14,045 nt of DNA from Candidatus Levybacteria bacterium RIFCSPLOWO2_12_FULL_37_14 (GTDB taxonomy: Bacteria; Patescibacteriota; Microgenomatia; Levybacterales; UBA12049). The stretch lies in contig MFPH01000058.1 in the NCBI GenBank assembly GCA_001782645.1, positions 1-14,045 on the forward strand, written 5' to 3'. The notes under the pieces are model-generated. The model searched no databases. It saw only the letters and a program-made list of their open reading frames with translations, and was not told the origin of the DNA. The translations under genes were made by a program, and so were the position numbers. Below are positions 10,379 through 14,045 of this stretch, piece by piece. Position 1 is the stretch's first letter. Each line of letters opens with the position of its first letter.

Positions 10379-13264
10379 ATGGACAAGATAATTATTAAGG
10401 GAGCCAGAGAACATAACCTCAAAAATATTGATTTGGAAATTCCCAAAAATAAATTAGTGGTATTTACCGGCTTGTCCGGATCGGGCAAATCCTCATTGGC
10501 TTTTGATACTATTTACGCCGAGGGACAAAGGCGTTATGTCGAAAGTTTATCCTCTTATGCCAGACAATTTTTGGGAATCATGAAAAAGCCTGATGTTGAT
10601 CTGATTGAAGGACTTTCTCCTGCAATTTCAATCGACCAAAAATCAGCTTCTCACAATCCAAGATCGACTGTGGGAACAGTTACGGAAATCTATGATTATT
10701 TAAGGCTTCTTTTTGCGCGGATCGGCCATCCTCATTGTCCAAAATGTAGTCGGGAAATTACTCATCAGACTCCGGAACAGATAACCAATGCAATTTTTGC
10801 ATTAGCTGAAAAAGAAACCTCCAAAAGAATAAAGATATTAATACTTGCTCCGGTTGTCAAAGACAGAAAAGGAGAATACAAAGAACTTTTTGTTGATTTG
10901 AAAAAAAGAGGGTATCGGAAAGTCCGCATTGACAAACAAATCTTCAATATGAATGAGAATTTTATTCTGATTAAAACAAATAAGCACACCATTGAAACTA
11001 TAATAGACGAAGTTGTTCTGAGTAAAGATACGGACAGATTGAGAATTGCTGAAGCGGTTGAAAAAGGTCTTAAAATGGGCAACAGCGAACTGATTGTCTC
11101 AATTATAAAAGATGCGGGATTTAATATTCCTGCCAAACCCAAAAAAATGCAGGATGAACTTTTTTCAGAAAAATTTGCCTGTCCAGTCTGCGGAATTTCC
11201 ATGTCGGAAATAGAACCGAGAATTTTTTCCTTTAATACCCCTCATGGAGCATGTCCAACCTGCAACGGATTAGGAACGTTATTAACTGTGGATAAAGACT
11301 TGGTTTTTAATAATAATTTGTCAATTTCCGAGGGGGGAATACTGCCATATTCGAATCTTTTTGAAAATGAAACCTGGTTTTCCAGAACCATGGTTAAATT
11401 CTGTGAAGAAAATGATATTCCTTTGAAAAAAAGATTTAGTGATATAAGTGAAGATAAAAAAGAACTTCTTCTTAAGGGAACAGGCGAAAAACTATATGAA
11501 ATTATCGGAAAAAATAGATGGGGAAGAACTACTGAAATTCACGAATCATTTAGAGGAATGCTTTGGGATTTAAGAGAAAAATATCAATCTACAGATTCTC
11601 TGTTTTTGAAATCCCGTATAGAAAAATTCATGCGCTATGAGACATGTACGCAATGTCAGGGAGCAAGACTAAAAAAAGAGTCCCTATCGGTAACAATTGA
11701 GGGAAAATCAATTGTTAATTTGTGTGATATGTCGATCGTAGATACTCTGGAATTTATAAAAAAGCTGACCGGAACCCTTACTGTCCGGGAAATAGAAATT
11801 GCAAAATTAATTTTAAAAGAAGTAAAACAAAGACTTTTGTTTTTAGTTGATGTCGGACTTGATTATTTGACCCTATCTCGAGGCGCACAAAGTCTGGCCG
11901 GGGGAGAAGCTCAAAGAATTAGACTGGCTAGCCAAATTGGATCCGGACTAACCGGAGTTCTGTATGTTCTGGACGAGCCGTCAATCGGACTTCATCAAAA
12001 AGATAACAAAAAATTAATTGAAACACTCAAGAAGCTCCGGGATTTGGGAAATACGGTTCTGGTGGTCGAACACGACAAGGAAACAATGGAGCAATCTGAT
12101 TACATAATCGACTTTGGACCCGAAGCAGGTCAAAATGGAGGAAAAATTATTGCTAAAGGCAACATTTCCGAGATAAAAAAAGATCCAAATTCTATAACCG
12201 GAGCTTTCTTGTCAGGAAAAAGAAACATAAAATCAACCCGGGAGATATTAACAAAAGAAAACTTTAGTAATGGAAAAATGTTATCAATTTTGGGAGCAAA
12301 AGAACATAATCTAAAAAATATCGATGTTAATTTCCCCTTAAATCGCTTTCTAGTTGTGACGGGAGTTTCGGGATCGGGAAAATCAACTTTGATCAATGAT
12401 ATTCTGTATCACGCTTTGATGCAAATGCAAAATCCTTATCACCGCGATAAACCCGGAAAATTTCAGGCGATTAATGGTTATCAAAACATCAAAAGAGTTT
12501 ACATGATTGACCAGTCTCCGATTGGAAGAACTCCGCGAAGTAATCCTGCTACTTACACAGGCGCGTTTACTTATATCCGTGACATTTTTGCCAGAACCCG
12601 CGACGCAAAGCTTAGGGGATACGGACCCGGAAGATTCTCTTTTAATGTTAAAGGCGGACGCTGCGAAGCATGCGAAGGAGAAGGACAAATAAAAATAGAG
12701 ATGCAATTTTTGCCTGATGTTTATGTAACATGTGAGGTTTGCAATGGCAAACAATACAACAAGGAAGTATTGGAAGTTCTACTGAATGGAAAAAACATCG
12801 CAGATGTCTTAGCGATGAGCGTTAAAGAAGCTCTGCAATTCTTCTCTTTTGTTCCCGTACTGTCTCACAAATTGCAAACTCTCAATGATGTTGGACTTTC
12901 TTATATAAAATTAGGACAGCCTGCGCCAACTTTGTCCGGCGGGGAAGCGCAGAGAGTTAAATTGTCTGATGAATTGTCCAAAACCGGACAGAATTGCCTG
13001 TATCTCTTGGATGAACCAACCACGGGACTCCATTTTGCAGATTTGGAAAAATTATTACAAGTACTAAGAAATCTTGTTAATCGGGGAAATACTGTTATTG
13101 TTATCGAGCACAATTTGGACGTTGTTAAAAACGCTGATTACATAATTGATTTGGGACCCGATGGGGGAGAAAATGGCGGAGAAATTGTGGCATTTGGTAC
13201 TCCTGAGGAAGTCGCCAATAATCCCCGTTCCTACACCGGAGCATTCCTAAAAAAAGTTCTGTAA
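10379..13264 (+). CDS. uvrA: Excinuclease ABC subunit A
   Basis: 961 residues from the chosen start, normal for UvrA. It is the damage-sensing ATPase of nucleotide excision repair, working as a dimer with UvrB in the cytoplasm. It has two ABC modules: Walker A GLSGSGKSS at 31-39 with signature LSRGAQSLAGGEAQ at 499-512 and VLDEPSIGLH; Walker A GVSGSGKST at 662-670 with signature LSGGEAQ at 852-858 and LLDEPTTGLH. Zinc ligands Cys268/271/292/295 and Cys762/765/785/788 are all present. The start at 10379 (MDKIIIKGAREHNL) is preferred because the family begins this way; an in-frame ATG at 10316 would add 21 unrelated residues. Neither has a Shine-Dalgarno. uvrB and uvrC are not in the window. 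A small deviation is AGGEA in place of SGGEA in the first signature. Confidence 0.97.
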   Translation: MDKIIIKGAREHNLKNIDLEIPKNKLVVFTGLSGSGKSSLAFDTIYAEGQRRYVESLSSYARQFLGIMKKPDVDLIEGLSPAISIDQKSASHNPRSTVGTVTEIYDYLRLLFARIGHPHCPKCSREITHQTPEQITNAIFALAEKETSKRIKILILAPVVKDRKGEYKELFVDLKKRGYRKVRIDKQIFNMNENFILIKTNKHTIETIIDEVVLSKDTDRLRIAEAVEKGLKMGNSELIVSIIKDAGFNIPAKPKKMQDELFSEKFACPVCGISMSEIEPRIFSFNTPHGACPTCNGLGTLLTVDKDLVFNNNLSISEGGILPYSNLFENETWFSRTMVKFCEENDIPLKKRFSDISEDKKELLLKGTGEKLYEIIGKNRWGRTTEIHESFRGMLWDLREKYQSTDSLFLKSRIEKFMRYETCTQCQGARLKKESLSVTIEGKSIVNLCDMSIVDTLEFIKKLTGTLTVREIEIAKLILKEVKQRLLFLVDVGLDYLTLSRGAQSLAGGEAQRIRLASQIGSGLTGVLYVLDEPSIGLHQKDNKKLIETLKKLRDLGNTVLVVEHDKETMEQSDYIIDFGPEAGQNGGKIIAKGNISEIKKDPNSITGAFLSGKRNIKSTREILTKENFSNGKMLSILGAKEHNLKNIDVNFPLNRFLVVTGVSGSGKSTLINDILYHALMQMQNPYHRDKPGKFQAINGYQNIKRVYMIDQSPIGRTPRSNPATYTGAFTYIRDIFARTRDAKLRGYGPGRFSFNVKGGRCEACEGEGQIKIEMQFLPDVYVTCEVCNGKQYNKEVLEVLLNGKNIADVLAMSVKEALQFFSFVPVLSHKLQTLNDVGLSYIKLGQPAPTLSGGEAQRVKLSDELSKTGQNCLYLLDEPTTGLHFADLEKLLQVLRNLVNRGNTVIVIEHNLDVVKNADYIIDLGPDGGENGGEIVAFGTPEEVANNPRSYTGAFLKKVL

Positions 13265-13300
13265 TGTGTTAACATTGTATAAATCACTAAAGATTTATTG

Positions 13301-13969
13301 ATGAAAAAGATTCTCATAATTTTATTTGTTTTTATTTTTTCCCTATATTTAATTCCGCCTCATGTTTTTGCAGAGAATAATTTTACAACAGACTATTCCG
13401 TTACCTACAATGTTTTGGAAAATGCGCTGACACATGTAACTTTTAACATAACCTTGGCAAATAAAACCAGCCAATATTACGCATCATCATATGGTATTCA
13501 AGTTGGATTTAAAAATATAGAAAATGTTTTAGCCAGCGACAACGGTGGGAAAATTACGCCTCAAATTTCAAAAAATGACGATGGAAATAATATCGAAATT
13601 GTTTTTAATGACAGAGTGGTAGGTCTTGATAAGAAGCTCAGCTTCTCAATATCTTTTGACACCAAAGATATCGCGCAAAAATCCGGAAAAATCTGGGACA
13701 TAAATATTCCGGGACTAAGTGAGCAAAAAGCCTACAACGCTTTTAACGTCAATGTTATTGTTCCTAAATTTTTAGGAAACCCTGTTTACATAAAGCCTGA
13801 CACAGGAAAACCCCATGATAACAATCTAATTTTTACCAAAGAGGAGCTTGGGGAATCCGGAATATCTATATCTTTCGGTAAGGAACAAATTTACAATTTT
13901 AATCTTCTTTACCATCTGAAAAATTCGAATTTGTTTCCCAATATGGCTGTTCTTTTACATATTCTTTAA
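13301..13969 (+). CDS. Secreted beta-sandwich protein, apparently C-terminally truncated
   Basis: 222 residues from the ATG at 13301 (a TTG directly before it is less likely). Residues 1-25 are a clear signal peptide (KKILIILFVFIFSLYLIPPHVFA). The rest is a Ser/Thr/Asn-rich beta protein: TTDYSVTYNVLENALTHVTF at about 29-48, SYGIQVGF, IEIVFNDRVVGLDKKLSFSISF, then DIAQKSGKIWDINIPGL. From memory this is the N-terminal domain of CPR/Microgenomates transglutaminase-like cell-surface proteins, where it is followed by a membrane segment or a cysteine-protease-fold domain. Here the frame ends soon after LLYHLKNSNLFP with MAVLLHIL, unlike what I expect of the family, and an opposite-strand frame overlaps the end. 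The gene starts 36 nt after uvrA and no strong promoter is visible, so read-through from uvrA is possible. Confidence 0.65.
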   Translation: MKKILIILFVFIFSLYLIPPHVFAENNFTTDYSVTYNVLENALTHVTFNITLANKTSQYYASSYGIQVGFKNIENVLASDNGGKITPQISKNDDGNNIEIVFNDRVVGLDKKLSFSISFDTKDIAQKSGKIWDINIPGLSEQKAYNAFNVNVIVPKFLGNPVYIKPDTGKPHDNNLIFTKEELGESGISISFGKEQIYNFNLLYHLKNSNLFPNMAVLLHIL

Positions 13970-14045
13970 GTTCGGTGTCCGAAAGCTGTTCTTTTCTTGG
14001 ATTAAGCCATATTTTCGCTTTTCCATTAACAGTGATGTCGATTTT
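13899..14045 (-). CDS. C-terminal fragment of an opposite-strand gene entering from the window edge
   Basis: From the window edge the minus strand is open for 48 codons to a TAA at 13899-13901. It reads DITVNGKAKIWLNPRKEQLSDTELKEYVKEQPYWE, then a less convincing TNSNFSDGKED. The first part looks like genuine protein (a strand, then a charged helix), somewhat like small DUF4160-type proteins, but this is a guess. It overlaps the end of the plus-strand gene by 71 nt. The natural protein probably ended near 13940 and reads on into the antisense of the other gene. Confidence 0.4.
   Translation of the reverse strand, partial: KIDITVNGKAKIWLNPRKEQLSDTELKEYVKEQPYWETNSNFSDGKED

Noticed and set aside
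10765..11202. Minus-strand 145-codon frame
   Set aside because: Antisense of uvrA; other minus frames within 12130-13113 are rejected for the same reason.
1..14045. CRISPR array, insertion sequence or transposase, rRNA, replication origin
   Set aside because: No regularly spaced direct repeats, no transposase or integrase frame, no rRNA-like stretch and no DnaA-box cluster were seen.

Overview
The window looks like a piece of a small AT-rich genome from the Candidate Phyla Radiation (Patescibacteria), most likely a Microgenomates-type lineage. This is inferred from protein style, not from a marker gene. The supporting signs are: single isolated genes instead of pathway operons; a secreted beta-sandwich protein of the kind found at the N-terminus of Microgenomates transglutaminase-like proteins; a small 'KYYPDLSDEDLKK' protein; tRNA genes without an encoded CCA; and many promoters placed so that the transcript would begin at or just before the start codon. 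TAA, TAG and TGA all behave as stops, so the UGA-recoding CPR lineages are unlikely.

Left part (1-2260, minus strand): a secreted clan GH-A-like glycoside hydrolase whose 3' end runs off the window, preceded by a 12-helix MFS exporter. Positions 2290-2900 hold decayed genes: a 5'-truncated reading frame, a nonsense-mutated copy of a small protein that is intact at 4792-5046, and a GIY-YIG nuclease with an amber codon inside its YIG motif. Positions 2996-4059 hold tRNA-Glu(TTC), a conserved-TM-helix (mechanosensitive-channel-related) membrane protein and tRNA-Lys(TTT). The last two are divergent and their promoters share one -35 sequence.

Middle part (4060-7700): an accessory-looking block directly downstream of tRNA-Lys. 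It contains a GNAT acetyltransferase, the small conserved protein, a 392-residue protein of unknown family and an auto-inhibited Fic AMP-transferase. A 15/16-nt copy of the tRNA-Lys 3' end lies at 7685-7700, so the block may be an old tRNA-targeted insertion, although no integrase is seen.

Right part (7814-14045): housekeeping genes. purC (SAICAR synthetase) has an odd leader with a short upstream frame ending in TAATG. It is followed by efp (elongation factor P), a convergent unknown gene, uvrA with a roughly 100-nt leader holding a perfect dyad, and a secreted protein that appears cut short at about 13940, where an opposite-strand reading frame enters from the window edge.

Regulation: seven protein genes (966-, 2234-, 4598-, 5131+, 6541+, 8962+, 10193-) have a -10 box ending 8-10 nt before the start codon, often with a TGn extension and a 17-nt -35 spacing. 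This predicts leaderless mRNAs. The channel gene and the 84-residue protein instead carry consensus Shine-Dalgarno sequences.
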